NCBI GenBank assembly: GCA_047634015.1 | Contig: JBLIDB010000240.1 | Location: forward strand, 1 to 7,221 | DNA from: JAJRXG01 sp047634015 | GTDB taxonomy: Bacteria > Bacteroidota > Bacteroidia > Chitinophagales > Saprospiraceae | DNA length: 7,221 nucleotides | Direction: 5' to 3' | In this document: positions 1 through 6,720 of the stretch, piece by piece | How positions within the stretch are numbered: the first letter of the stretch is position 1 | Layout: the number at the start of each line of letters is the position of its first letter | Program-made: the position numbers and the translations under genes | The notes under the pieces: model-generated | Told to the model about the DNA's origin: nothing | The model's input: the letters and a program-made list of their open reading frames with translations, nothing else | The model's database searches: none

Positions 1-763
1 TATTTTTGTTTGTATTTTGACCGAAGGCTGCATTATAATAGATCTTTTCTCCATCACTCGAAGGGCTAATTTGAAATTCATAATTGTCATCATAAAAATT
101 ATCAGAGAATTCAAAAAAGGCTTTAAATCCTTCCCATATGATTGTATCATTTATCGCCTCCACTTTTTTTTGTGGCAAATTTGGTTTAAAATTAATATCC
201 CCATCTTGAAGAATTTTAAGTGGAACTGAGACAATCACTTTATCAGCATTAAATACTCCATTCTGTGTTGTAATAATAACTTGGTCACCAGAATAATCAA
301 TAGATTGAACAATTGAATTATATACTATTTTGGTTGAAATAGAAGGGACAATATATTCTTCAAAAAAATTGTACCAAGAACCATTAACAAACTTTCGGTC
401 TGGTGCATCTGGAATGGTCCCTACATTTACTTGCACGGAAGAATCGTTAACGAATTTTTCAAATATACTTGTATCCGTTTCTAACCATTCCGCTCCTAAT
501 AGTATGGGGAAATCCGCAAAATCTGTATCTATTCTCATTCTACCTCCATAAATCGAAGAAGCTTCCAGAATTTCAAAATCAATACCTTCCTGTTGAAGTA
601 AATACCCCGCAGATAATCCACCTGCCCCTGCCCCTATTAGGATTACTTTCCCTTCGAAACTGGGTACGATATCATAATTTTTACTACAAGAATTTAAAGC
701 CGTATAAGATGATATACTTACTCCAAGAATCCCACATGATTTCACAAATTCCTTTCTGGTCAT
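1..763 (-). CDS. FAD-dependent amine oxidase-type oxidoreductase, exported, partial (3' end outside window)
   Basis: Reading the minus strand from the ATG at 763-761 gives 254 residues without a stop, running off the left edge, so only the N-terminal part is present. Residues 2-8 (TRKEFVK) resemble a Tat motif with an RK pair. A hydrophobic stretch follows and ends in a lipobox-like LNSC with Cys26, so the protein is probably a Tat-exported lipoprotein. A Rossmann FAD-binding motif begins at about residue 39: GAGAGG (Gly44, Gly46, Gly49), then the acidic residue Glu67 that usually binds the ribose, then GGR at 73-75. This arrangement is typical of flavin-containing amine oxidoreductases (monoamine oxidase / polyamine oxidase / phytoene desaturase superfamily). 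Later segments such as VIVSVPLKIL (about 170-180) and WEGFKAFFEF also fit that family. The substrate cannot be told. An in-frame TAA lies about 33 bases upstream with no other ATG between. GC content is low. Confidence 0.85.
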   Translation of the reverse strand, partial: MTRKEFVKSCGILGVSISSYTALNSCSKNYDIVPSFEGKVILIGAGAGGLSAGYLLQQEGIDFEILEASSIYGGRMRIDTDFADFPILLGAEWLETDTSIFEKFVNDSSVQVNVGTIPDAPDRKFVNGSWYNFFEEYIVPSISTKIVYNSIVQSIDYSGDQVIITTQNGVFNADKVIVSVPLKILQDGDINFKPNLPQKKVEAINDTIIWEGFKAFFEFSDNFYDDNYEFQISPSSDGEKIYYNAAFGQNTNKN

Positions 764-816
764 TAGATTTTAGTTTGATTTAGGCCGAAATCACTTTATT
801 TTCAGTGTTTCTATTA

Positions 817-836
817 CGCTTCGGTGACATGAAGCG
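817..836 (-). terminator. Small hairpin between the nuclease gene and the amine oxidase gene, weak terminator candidate
   Basis: CGCTTC at 817-822 and GAAGCG at 831-836 form a perfect 6-bp stem with an 8-base loop. It lies 36 bases past the stop of the GHKL-nuclease gene and 53 bases before the start of the amine oxidase gene, in a 109-base gap. A second 5-bp stem (GGATA/TATCC) sits at about 843-860, closer to the stop. Neither is followed by a T-run on the minus strand, so a classical intrinsic terminator is not supported. They may be 3'-end stabilising stems or chance. Confidence 0.25.
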
Positions 837-872
837 GATTTGAGGATAGCCAAGTATATCCCCATAAGCTTG

Positions 873-2636
873 TTAGCTATAGTGTACTTTTAATTCTTTA
901 ACTAACCAATCCATGCGGCTTCTTGCTTTATTAACTAAATTCCTATAGCTATCTAAAACTATTGTTTCATTGTCGTACTTGGTTGACATTTTGGGGTTTA
1001 AACTTTTCCCAAGCACCAATACTGTTATATGTGAATTTGGAAACATCGTATTCAGGTCATCTCTATATTTTTCGGCTTGCCCTTGTTCATCTCTACCTAA
1101 TATTTTATTGGGCTCTTTAAGTTCTATTAGTAAAATGTCATCTTTATAATCTTGACATAGTACCAAGTCAGATCTTTTATTTTTTCTCTCGCCTTTATAT
1201 TTCTTTTCGAGATAGTCTTTCGAAATTCTATTCAATGAGACATTAGAAGCCATCAATGAAAAATTTTCGTTTAACAGCCATAAATTTCTCTCAAGTGATT
1301 TATGCACCTCAGCTTCCGAAGCCTCTTCATTAAGAATTAGTTTTTCAAAGTAGTCTAAGAATTTGTTTCTATTCTTTGCTTGTGCTCCAATAATTGATAG
1401 TTCAACAAGTCCAAATTCAGATAGTGCATCTGCGAAATCCATGATTTGCTTACCCGAAGACTCTTCAATGTCAAGAAGAACTTCATAGTATTCATCTTTT
1501 TCTAAAGTATCAAGAACCACAGATATAACCGTATCAATTTTTTCCTCTGACTCATTAGAATAATTCTTCAGAACCTTATCCAATGCTCTTTCTGCAAAAA
1601 CCCTCTTATACTCAGGAAGTTTTTCAAGTTCCCGATTTATTTTCTTTTGTAGCCGTGCCTTGGCTAAGCTTATTTGCTGCCCATAAGTTTCCTTAATTGC
1701 ATCTTTCAGTTTAGGCCGTATGAAATTTTGAACCTCTTCAAGTTTTTTTGAATTTTCAAAAATCGCTCCCCAGTCTGCTGTAATATCGTCTGTTAAGCCA
1801 TCTACTTCAACTTCCGCAAAAATCTTTTTCAGTAAGCCTTTAGGTATTTCTTCGTCCTCATCCAACCCAAAATAAGAAGGTTTGCCTATAATCTTACCAT
1901 CAACCCTAATTGCTATACCTGATTGCTTTAAATTCTTCTTCTCATCTGATATCGTGAAAGAGTAATTTACATTACCAGCTAAATCTAATTTCTCCATGCC
2001 ACTTTCGGAAGTCCCTTTAAGGTCTTGTATATCCAATAATTTTTCATTAATTCTAATTTCAAACCCATTCTCCCTTCCATACTCTGTTATTAGTAGTTGG
2101 CTTAATTTAAGGGGATTGGGGAAATGTAAATTTTGATTGAGATTCTTTAGAATAATTATAGTGCCGTTTTCACTTGGGTCGCAGTCAATTGTGGATATTG
2201 GCAAATCCAATTTCTCAAGGTCGTAACGCCATTTCAGGAGGTCATCCTTTATTATTTGTAGTGTTGTTTGTTTGCCTCTTGCCTTTGAAATTAAGATCAT
2301 CTCACCAGCAATTAGTAATCCAGCAAACTTGCCAATACCTTTTCTTCCTTTAACCTTCCTATTTTTCAAAGGTGTTATACTTCCTTTTCGTGAAGTTCTA
2401 CTTCTTGCTATAAATAAATATTCATTTCGAATTTCTTTTTCCGTCATACCCGACCCCTTGTCTTCTACCATTATTTCAGCTTTTCCAAATGGTTCTGGCA
2501 TGGTAATAAGAACAATATTAGAATCAGAATCCCAAGAGTTATCAATAAGCTCTTTAAGTGCATACTCAGTCGACCTATAGTTTTCTCCGAGAATTGAAGT
2601 TATACTTGTGTCAACTTTAAAATTTGCTTTCGTCAT
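873..2636 (-). CDS. GHKL ATPase fused to a Shedu-like PD-(D/E)XK nuclease, candidate defence protein
   Basis: 587 residues. The N-terminal third carries all the Bergerat-fold ATP-binding motifs: the N-box ALKELIDNS (Glu29, Asn33), the G1 box EDKGSGM (Asp59, Gly61, Gly63), the G2 box GRKGIGK (Gly97, Gly100, Gly102) and a GT strand at 158-159. This matches the Hsp90/MutL/MORC-type ATPases (HATPase_c_3-like). Residues about 230-320 look like the following transducer domain, ending in TADWGAIFENS. A charged helical linker covers about 320-435. The C-terminal part has EVHKSLERNLWLL (443-455), then Asp490 in SDLVL, Glu505 and Lys507 in IELK, and Gln520/Tyr524 in GQAEKY. This D...ExK...Q order is the PD-(D/E)XK nuclease signature and most resembles DUF4263 (Shedu). 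All expected catalytic residues are present. There is no signal peptide or membrane segment, so it should be cytoplasmic. MORC/MutL-like ATPases with nuclease partners are known from restriction-type systems, so a role in anti-phage defence is inferred, not shown. It is probably transcribed on its own, with 123- and 109-base gaps on its sides. GC is lower than in the catabolic genes beside it. Confidence 0.85.
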   Translation of the reverse strand: MTKANFKVDTSITSILGENYRSTEYALKELIDNSWDSDSNIVLITMPEPFGKAEIMVEDKGSGMTEKEIRNEYLFIARSRTSRKGSITPLKNRKVKGRKGIGKFAGLLIAGEMILISKARGKQTTLQIIKDDLLKWRYDLEKLDLPISTIDCDPSENGTIIILKNLNQNLHFPNPLKLSQLLITEYGRENGFEIRINEKLLDIQDLKGTSESGMEKLDLAGNVNYSFTISDEKKNLKQSGIAIRVDGKIIGKPSYFGLDEDEEIPKGLLKKIFAEVEVDGLTDDITADWGAIFENSKKLEEVQNFIRPKLKDAIKETYGQQISLAKARLQKKINRELEKLPEYKRVFAERALDKVLKNYSNESEEKIDTVISVVLDTLEKDEYYEVLLDIEESSGKQIMDFADALSEFGLVELSIIGAQAKNRNKFLDYFEKLILNEEASEAEVHKSLERNLWLLNENFSLMASNVSLNRISKDYLEKKYKGERKNKRSDLVLCQDYKDDILLIELKEPNKILGRDEQGQAEKYRDDLNTMFPNSHITVLVLGKSLNPKMSTKYDNETIVLDSYRNLVNKARSRMDWLVKELKVHYS

Positions 2637-2670
2637 TCTTGTTCTTTTTCATTATAGCTAACCTCTGTAA

Positions 2671-2700
2671 AAAAAGGAACATTCTAACAATTTCCTCTTT
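2671..2700 (-). terminator. Weak intrinsic terminator candidate after the aldolase/dehydratase gene
   Basis: On the minus strand an AAAGAGGAA arm, a 12-base loop and TTCC followed by seven Ts form a stem of about nine pairs (one G-U), with the T-run making up much of the 3' arm. It lies about 60 bases past the stop of the catabolic operon and before the start of the GHKL-nuclease gene, the right place for a terminator. Only two pairs are G-C, so the stem is weak. Confidence 0.35.
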
Positions 2701-2759
2701 TATACTTAAAGTGAAGATACTCATTGATCCAGAGAGCTACAATATACCTTGGAATTATT

Positions 2760-3842
2760 CTACCCCAACTCCAAATCCCGAGCAATCACATTCCATTTGC
2801 CAGTGAGTGCTGCATCTTCTACAACATTGGCAAAATTATATAGCGCTACCGTAGGACAAACATGCCTTGGGATACCATATAAGACATCCCCTAATTGTAA
2901 TGACTGTGCTTCTTTGAATCGGATCACTAAATGTTCCTCGCTATGTCCTCTTTGTTGATAGGGGCCGACATTCAGAAAATGAATATGTGGAGGCGTAATT
3001 TCTGCTGATATATGCTTATATCCGAGATCTAAGCAAAAGGTATGATCATCTAACTTTGAAATGATACGAGTGGCGATTACAGCGGCGTATTGGAATTGAT
3101 ACTCGGGATATTTGGATTGATATCCATAATCCCAAAATACAAATGTCCCAGGACTGCATTCTCTATCCTCATGTAATGCATGTACCCCAAAAGTAGGACT
3201 GCCTCCAGCTACTATCTTTGCTTGTGGATACTTTTCTAATACTGAAGCTATCCCAGAAATAGCTCGTTCGACATCATCTGTCCTAAATTCCAAATCAGAC
3301 TCTGTAATATGACCATCATAAACATGGAAGCCCTCCCAAGCTATTGTATCATCAGAAACAAGACGCTCGATTATGCTTGTCAACACTGAACCAATTTTTA
3401 TGCCCGTCCGATTCTGGCCAACATTGAGATCTATATAAACATGGATTTGACTCGAAGTCTTATCAATCGTTTTTAGAAAGTCAAGCCCTTCTATGCTATC
3501 TATCAGTGAAGAGAAGATAACGTCCGGATATTGATTCTTAAGCTGTTCTAATTGGCTAATGCGAGGACCCAATAACTGGTAAGCTACCAATACATCCTTT
3601 GCTCCTGCCATTGCCATCATTTCTGCCTCTGCTATAGTGGCACATTTGAATCTTGAGAGTCCAGCCGCTACTTGAATTTTTCCCACTTCGAGCATTTTAT
3701 GGGTCTTCACATGAGGACGTAAGCGATCGGTGTCACCTATGATAGAAATAGCACGCTTTATATTGCTCGCCACTCGATCCGGATAAACTAATAAGGCGGG
3801 TGTTGATAGACTGTCTTCACTTTCTACTTCATACCACGTCAT
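2760..3842 (-). CDS. D-threonine aldolase / D-serine dehydratase-like PLP enzyme (alanine racemase N-terminal fold)
   Basis: 360 residues, about the usual length for the fold-type III enzymes that include D-threonine aldolase and eukaryotic D-serine dehydratase (DSD1). Near the N-terminus RPHVKTHK (42-49) holds the probable PLP-binding lysine, Lys46. The TIM-barrel part continues with CATIAEAEMM (67-76), VYIDLNVGQNRTG (135-147) and GFHVYDGH (171-178). AGGSPTF (212-218) matches the phosphate-binding region, and SPGTFVFWDYG (230-240) is also typical. The C-terminal barrel ends with PRHVCPTV (325-332), where His327 and Cys329 are the expected metal ligands. The family either cleaves beta-hydroxy-D-amino acids to glycine and an aldehyde or dehydrates D-serine to pyruvate and ammonia; sequence alone does not decide which. 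The start codon overlaps the stop of the RidA gene as ATGA, which indicates translational coupling, and a RidA partner favours a dehydratase that releases an enamine. Cytoplasmic. Confidence 0.9.
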   Translation of the reverse strand: MTWYEVESEDSLSTPALLVYPDRVASNIKRAISIIGDTDRLRPHVKTHKMLEVGKIQVAAGLSRFKCATIAEAEMMAMAGAKDVLVAYQLLGPRISQLEQLKNQYPDVIFSSLIDSIEGLDFLKTIDKTSSQIHVYIDLNVGQNRTGIKIGSVLTSIIERLVSDDTIAWEGFHVYDGHITESDLEFRTDDVERAISGIASVLEKYPQAKIVAGGSPTFGVHALHEDRECSPGTFVFWDYGYQSKYPEYQFQYAAVIATRIISKLDDHTFCLDLGYKHISAEITPPHIHFLNVGPYQQRGHSEEHLVIRFKEAQSLQLGDVLYGIPRHVCPTVALYNFANVVEDAALTGKWNVIARDLELG

Positions 3843-4303
3843 GAGCGTAATAAGAATTGTGCTTCTATTTCCACAGGAATATTATCTGGCAGTGTTCCCA
3901 TGCCCACGGCACTTCTGACACCTACTCCATTGGCTTCTCCCCATACCTCAAGGAATAATTCGCTGCAGCCATTGATAACATATGGATGTCTTTCAAAATC
4001 ACTCGTTGCATTAACCATTCCTAAGACTTTGACCACGCGATCTATCTCATTTAGGCTTTCTAAATTTGCTTTAAGTGTTGCTAATATTGCTAAGCCAACT
4101 TGTCTTGCAGCCAACTTTCCTGCTTCTATATCCATGTCTTGGCCGATACGACCTATAATAAGAGAACCGTCTTCTTGAACAGTCCCATGTCCTGAGACAT
4201 ATACCATATTTCCTACTCTTAAAAATGGCTTATAAACCCCTAAAGGCTTAGGCGCAGGAGGAAGGGTAATATTTAGCTGTTGTAAGTTTTCTTCTGGAGT
4301 CAT
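3839..4303 (-). CDS. RidA (YjgF/YER057c/UK114) family enamine/imine deaminase
   Basis: 154 residues, longer than classical RidA (about 128) and matching the roughly 150-residue subgroup that has an N-terminal extension followed by a PLGVYKPFLRVGNMVYVSG segment (20-38). The C-terminal signature GVRSAVGMGTLPDNIPVEIE (128-147) contains Arg130 and Glu145. Their spacing of 15 matches the Arg105/Glu120 pair of E. coli RidA, which binds the carboxylate and activates water, so catalytic competence is likely. RidA proteins hydrolyse reactive 2-aminoacrylate and related imines made by PLP dehydratases. Here the gene overlaps the downstream PLP aldolase/dehydratase gene by four bases and follows a GntP permease gene, so it probably clears the intermediate of that same pathway. 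The upstream 20 bases are almost all A/T with no Shine-Dalgarno sequence, as is usual in Bacteroidota. Confidence 0.92.
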   Translation of the reverse strand: MTPEENLQQLNITLPPAPKPLGVYKPFLRVGNMVYVSGHGTVQEDGSLIIGRIGQDMDIEAGKLAARQVGLAILATLKANLESLNEIDRVVKVLGMVNATSDFERHPYVINGCSELFLEVWGEANGVGVRSAVGMGTLPDNIPVEIEAQFLLRS

Positions 4304-4372
4304 TTTTATAATTCTTTATAGAATACAAAACAGAAATAGATTCCATTTATTATAAGCTTTCTACAATCAATA

Positions 4373-4457
4373 GTGAAATAAGTAACCATCATTTCGGCTT
4401 GGCTCAATAACCTTGTTACAATGACTGTAGAGCAAGGCCGAAATTACCTAATTTCAC
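4373..4457 (-). repeat. Large imperfect inverted repeat (hairpin) between the permease and RidA genes
   Basis: The core arms are ATTTCGGCTTGGCTC (4391-4405) and GAGCAAGGCCGAAAT (4430-4444), which pair at 13 of 15 positions around a 24-base loop. Outside the core a second pair, GTGAAAT (4373-4379) and ATTTCAC (4451-4457), extends the symmetry, with the partly matching AAGTAA and TTACCT next to it and a four-base asymmetry on the left. No T-run follows on the minus strand, so it is not a classical terminator. It fills most of the 179-base gap in what otherwise looks like one operon. It could adjust the ratio of permease to enzyme message, act as an RNA processing site, or be an interspersed palindromic element. 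Confidence 0.6.
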
Positions 4458-4482
4458 ACGTGATTTAAAATCTCTAAACTGG

Positions 4483-5802
4483 TTACGAAATGATAACATT
4501 CAACACTAATACCCCCAATAGTCCGACGACAGAAACTATGGTTTCCATCACAGACCAGGTTTTTAAAGTATCTACTACTGACATATTGAAGAATTCCTTG
4601 AACATCCAAAATCCACTATCATTGACATGTGAGAACATCAGACTTCCAGCTCCCGTTGCCAATACCATAAGATTAGGATCGGCGCCAGTTAGCGGAATGA
4701 GCGGCGCAACAATTCCAGCACTTGTGAGTCCTGCAACTGTAGCAGATCCAACACATACTCTTATAACTGCTGCAATTCCCCATGCCAAAACTAACGGAGA
4801 TACATCCATTACTGCCAGTTGCTCACCTATGAATGCACTGACTTCACTTTCTACAAGGATTGCTTTAAGTGCTCCGGCACCAGCGATGATAAGCAAGATC
4901 ATTGCGATTCCTTTGATGGCCCCTTCAAAGGACTTCCCTACTTCTACCATAGTCTTTCCCTGCCATGTCCCAAGCGTGAATATTGCCACTAGGATTGAAA
5001 GTATCATGGCAATCACCGGATCTCCTATAAATTCAATAAATGGGAATCCAATCGAATCAGCACTAACAATTAATTTTGCGATTGCTGATGATCCCAATAA
5101 TAATACAGGAAGCAAAGCTGTCAGAATACTTACCGATAAGCTCGGCATTTCGGCATCCGTGAGTCTTACAGGATTCATAAATTCCGCTAATGGCTTAGGA
5201 TTGTATTTTTTGAGGGTGGTTGCAAATACAGGTCCTCCCAATATGATTGCTGGAATTGCTACTATGAATCCATACAATAATGTCAAACCCATGTCCGCTC
5301 CAAATTGGCCTACCAATGCAGTAGGTGCTGGATGAGGGGGAAGATATCCATGTGTAACAGAGAGTGCCGCTAACATCGGAAGACCAATATATAGCAATGG
5401 TAATCGCGTAGCTGCTCCTATCGTAAATACAAGTGGGACTAAGATTACAAATCCTACAGAATAAAACATCGGTATACCTACGAGAAAGCCTGTGAGGACA
5501 ACTGCCCACTGAATATATTTATGAGGGAATAGCGCTATTAAGCTATCTGATATCCGTTGAGCTGCGCCACTATCCGCAACCAATTTCCCAAGCATTGCGC
5601 CGCATCCCAGAATAATGACCAAGAACCCCAAAGTACTTCCTATACCCTTTTGTAAGGCTGCTGAAATATCTAAGATCGGCATTCCCACACCAAGACCGAT
5701 TCCTATAGAAACCACTATAAAGGCAAGGAATGTATTGAGTTTAAAATAACCTATCAGCAAAACAAGGAAAGCAATACCGATCAGAACAATTATTAAGGAC
5801 AT
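4483..5802 (-). CDS. GntP-family permease (gluconate / D-serine type H+ symporter)
   Basis: An inner-membrane transporter of 439 residues from the ATG at 5802-5800, against about 440-445 for characterised family members (GntP, GntT, DsdX). It is strongly hydrophobic throughout with roughly 12 membrane segments. Family signatures are present: GYLPPHPAPTALV (about 152-164), VCVGSATVAGLTSAGI (about 349-364) and SHVNDSGFWMFKEFF (about 391-405). A TTG at 5811-5809 in the same frame would add three residues, but the ATG gives the usual MSLIIVL family N-terminus and is preferred. Known substrates in the family include gluconate and related sugar acids and, for DsdX, D-serine. Its neighbours, a RidA deaminase and a PLP D-amino acid lyase, favour an amino acid substrate, which is an inference. 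It is the first gene of the minus-strand module and is transcribed away from the GNAT gene. GC is higher than in the left third. Confidence 0.93.
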   Translation of the reverse strand: MSLIIVLIGIAFLVLLIGYFKLNTFLAFIVVSIGIGLGVGMPILDISAALQKGIGSTLGFLVIILGCGAMLGKLVADSGAAQRISDSLIALFPHKYIQWAVVLTGFLVGIPMFYSVGFVILVPLVFTIGAATRLPLLYIGLPMLAALSVTHGYLPPHPAPTALVGQFGADMGLTLLYGFIVAIPAIILGGPVFATTLKKYNPKPLAEFMNPVRLTDAEMPSLSVSILTALLPVLLLGSSAIAKLIVSADSIGFPFIEFIGDPVIAMILSILVAIFTLGTWQGKTMVEVGKSFEGAIKGIAMILLIIAGAGALKAILVESEVSAFIGEQLAVMDVSPLVLAWGIAAVIRVCVGSATVAGLTSAGIVAPLIPLTGADPNLMVLATGAGSLMFSHVNDSGFWMFKEFFNMSVVDTLKTWSVMETIVSVVGLLGVLVLNVIIS

Positions 5803-6176
5803 ATATGACAATATTTGAGAAAGAACCTTGGAGATTCAAGTTGCCCCAATATATGGAATTAATTAGTCGATCGGTATATATCAATAGACTATACAAAACA
5901 AGCTCATAGCATAGCGAATAAGTAATAATGATAATCTATGCGGGCTCTCCATATGAAGAGTCTATGAAGTGATCTAAGAATACAATGACTATCTCCGATC
6001 AAAGTATTATGTCCATTTCACCAGCCTGTACGGAAGACAGGACTCAAAATGAGCTTCGTGAATAATAAAAGCCTTCCCTGTCGATTTAGTCCTCCATTAT
6101 TAAATCACTTCTTTACACAAAGAATCCTTTTAACGCAGAAATTTCCTACTTTCGAAGTAATACCTCTTTACGAAGA
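5803..6176. promoter_or_regulatory. Divergent intergenic region between the permease and GNAT genes
   Basis: 374 bases without a supportable ORF. It should hold promoters firing left into the GntP-RidA-lyase module and right into the GNAT gene. No complete Bacteroidota -33/-7 (TTG, TAnnTTTG) pair was found. TACTTTCG at 6147-6154 differs from the -7 box by one base but lacks a well-placed TTG. Small dyads are visible: TAGTC/GACTA at 5864-5868 and 5887-5891 flanking CGATCG; CCTGT/ACAGG at 6025-6041; and TACTT/AAGTA at 6147-6159, 18 bases before the GNAT start. Any of these could be operators, but none is specific enough to name. Confidence 0.4.
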
Positions 6177-6695
6177 ATGAATCAACAAGAAGCTGCATAC
6201 ACAACATCCGAAACGCTCAAAGATGGAAATATAGTAAAGATTCGACCTGTCCATTCGAACGATGGTGATCATCCTGAGAAAATAAAGCGAAATTTTTCCG
6301 ACAATAGTATTCTACAGCGTTTCTTAGGATATATACCCGTGTTTTCTCAAAAACTAATCGAGGATTTAACAACAATAGACTACAAATGTAAAATGGCCTT
6401 AGTAGCAATTGACAATACTGAAACTGATGATGAGATTATTGCAATTGCCAGAATTGGATGTGAGTGCGATGAAATAGCTGAATTTGCTATTATTGTCGGT
6501 GATAAGTGGCAAGGACTGGGCTTAGCTTCCTTAATGATGGATAAGATGATTCAAATCTCTCGAGATCTAAATTATAAAACTATGCACGCCTATACGTTTG
6601 CTAACAATTATAAGATGATAGGAATGTTTAAAAAGCGTAATTTTGTTCTGAGTAAAGAAGATAGCAGAACAGTAATTGCAACTTTAGTATTATAA
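6177..6695 (+). CDS. GNAT-family N-acetyltransferase, Pat-type domain alone
   Basis: 172 residues. The acetyl-CoA pyrophosphate-binding motif A appears as GDKWQGLGLASLMM (108-121, with Q112-G113-L114-G115-L116-A117), preceded by the beta-4 strand EFAIIV (102-107). The N-terminal half, with SILQRFLGYIP (44-54) and LTTIDYKCKMALVAI (64-78), strongly recalls the GNAT domain found at the C-terminus of Pat/PatZ-type protein lysine acetyltransferases, where RFF, then LT.IDY, then MALVA is conserved. Here the domain stands alone, without the acyl-CoA synthetase-like part. It may acetylate protein lysines, but the target cannot be told and a small-molecule substrate is possible. The start is preceded by A/T-rich DNA without a Shine-Dalgarno sequence. 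It is the only plus-strand gene in the window, divergent from the permease and convergent with the proline-rich gene. Cytoplasmic, low GC. Confidence 0.87.
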   Translation: MNQQEAAYTTSETLKDGNIVKIRPVHSNDGDHPEKIKRNFSDNSILQRFLGYIPVFSQKLIEDLTTIDYKCKMALVAIDNTETDDEIIAIARIGCECDEIAEFAIIVGDKWQGLGLASLMMDKMIQISRDLNYKTMHAYTFANNYKMIGMFKKRNFVLSKEDSRTVIATLVL

Positions 6696-6720
6696 AATTT
6701 ACGATTCTAATAAATGAAAA

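Noticed and set aside
17..783. Three plus-strand open frames in the left end
   Set aside because: They are antisense to the partial amine oxidase gene, whose FAD motif and signal sequence are clear, and they encode nothing recognisable.
2651..2656. TATAAT on the minus strand just before the GHKL-nuclease start
   Set aside because: It would leave a leader of only a few bases, no -35 box lies at proper spacing, and this sigma70 box is not the usual promoter type in Bacteroidota.
2760..3842. Alanine racemase as the function of the PLP enzyme
   Set aside because: The RPHVKTHK motif and the C-terminal PRHVCPTV metal site are those of the D-threonine aldolase/D-serine dehydratase group, not of alanine racemase.
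4490..5335. Long open frame (281 codons) on the plus strand
   Set aside because: It lies wholly antisense to the permease gene, which has clear GntP family signatures; the frame has no recognisable domain and is explained by codon structure of the opposite strand.
5809..5811. TTG as start of the permease gene
   Set aside because: The ATG three codons downstream gives the typical N-terminus of the family and no Shine-Dalgarno sequence favours the TTG.
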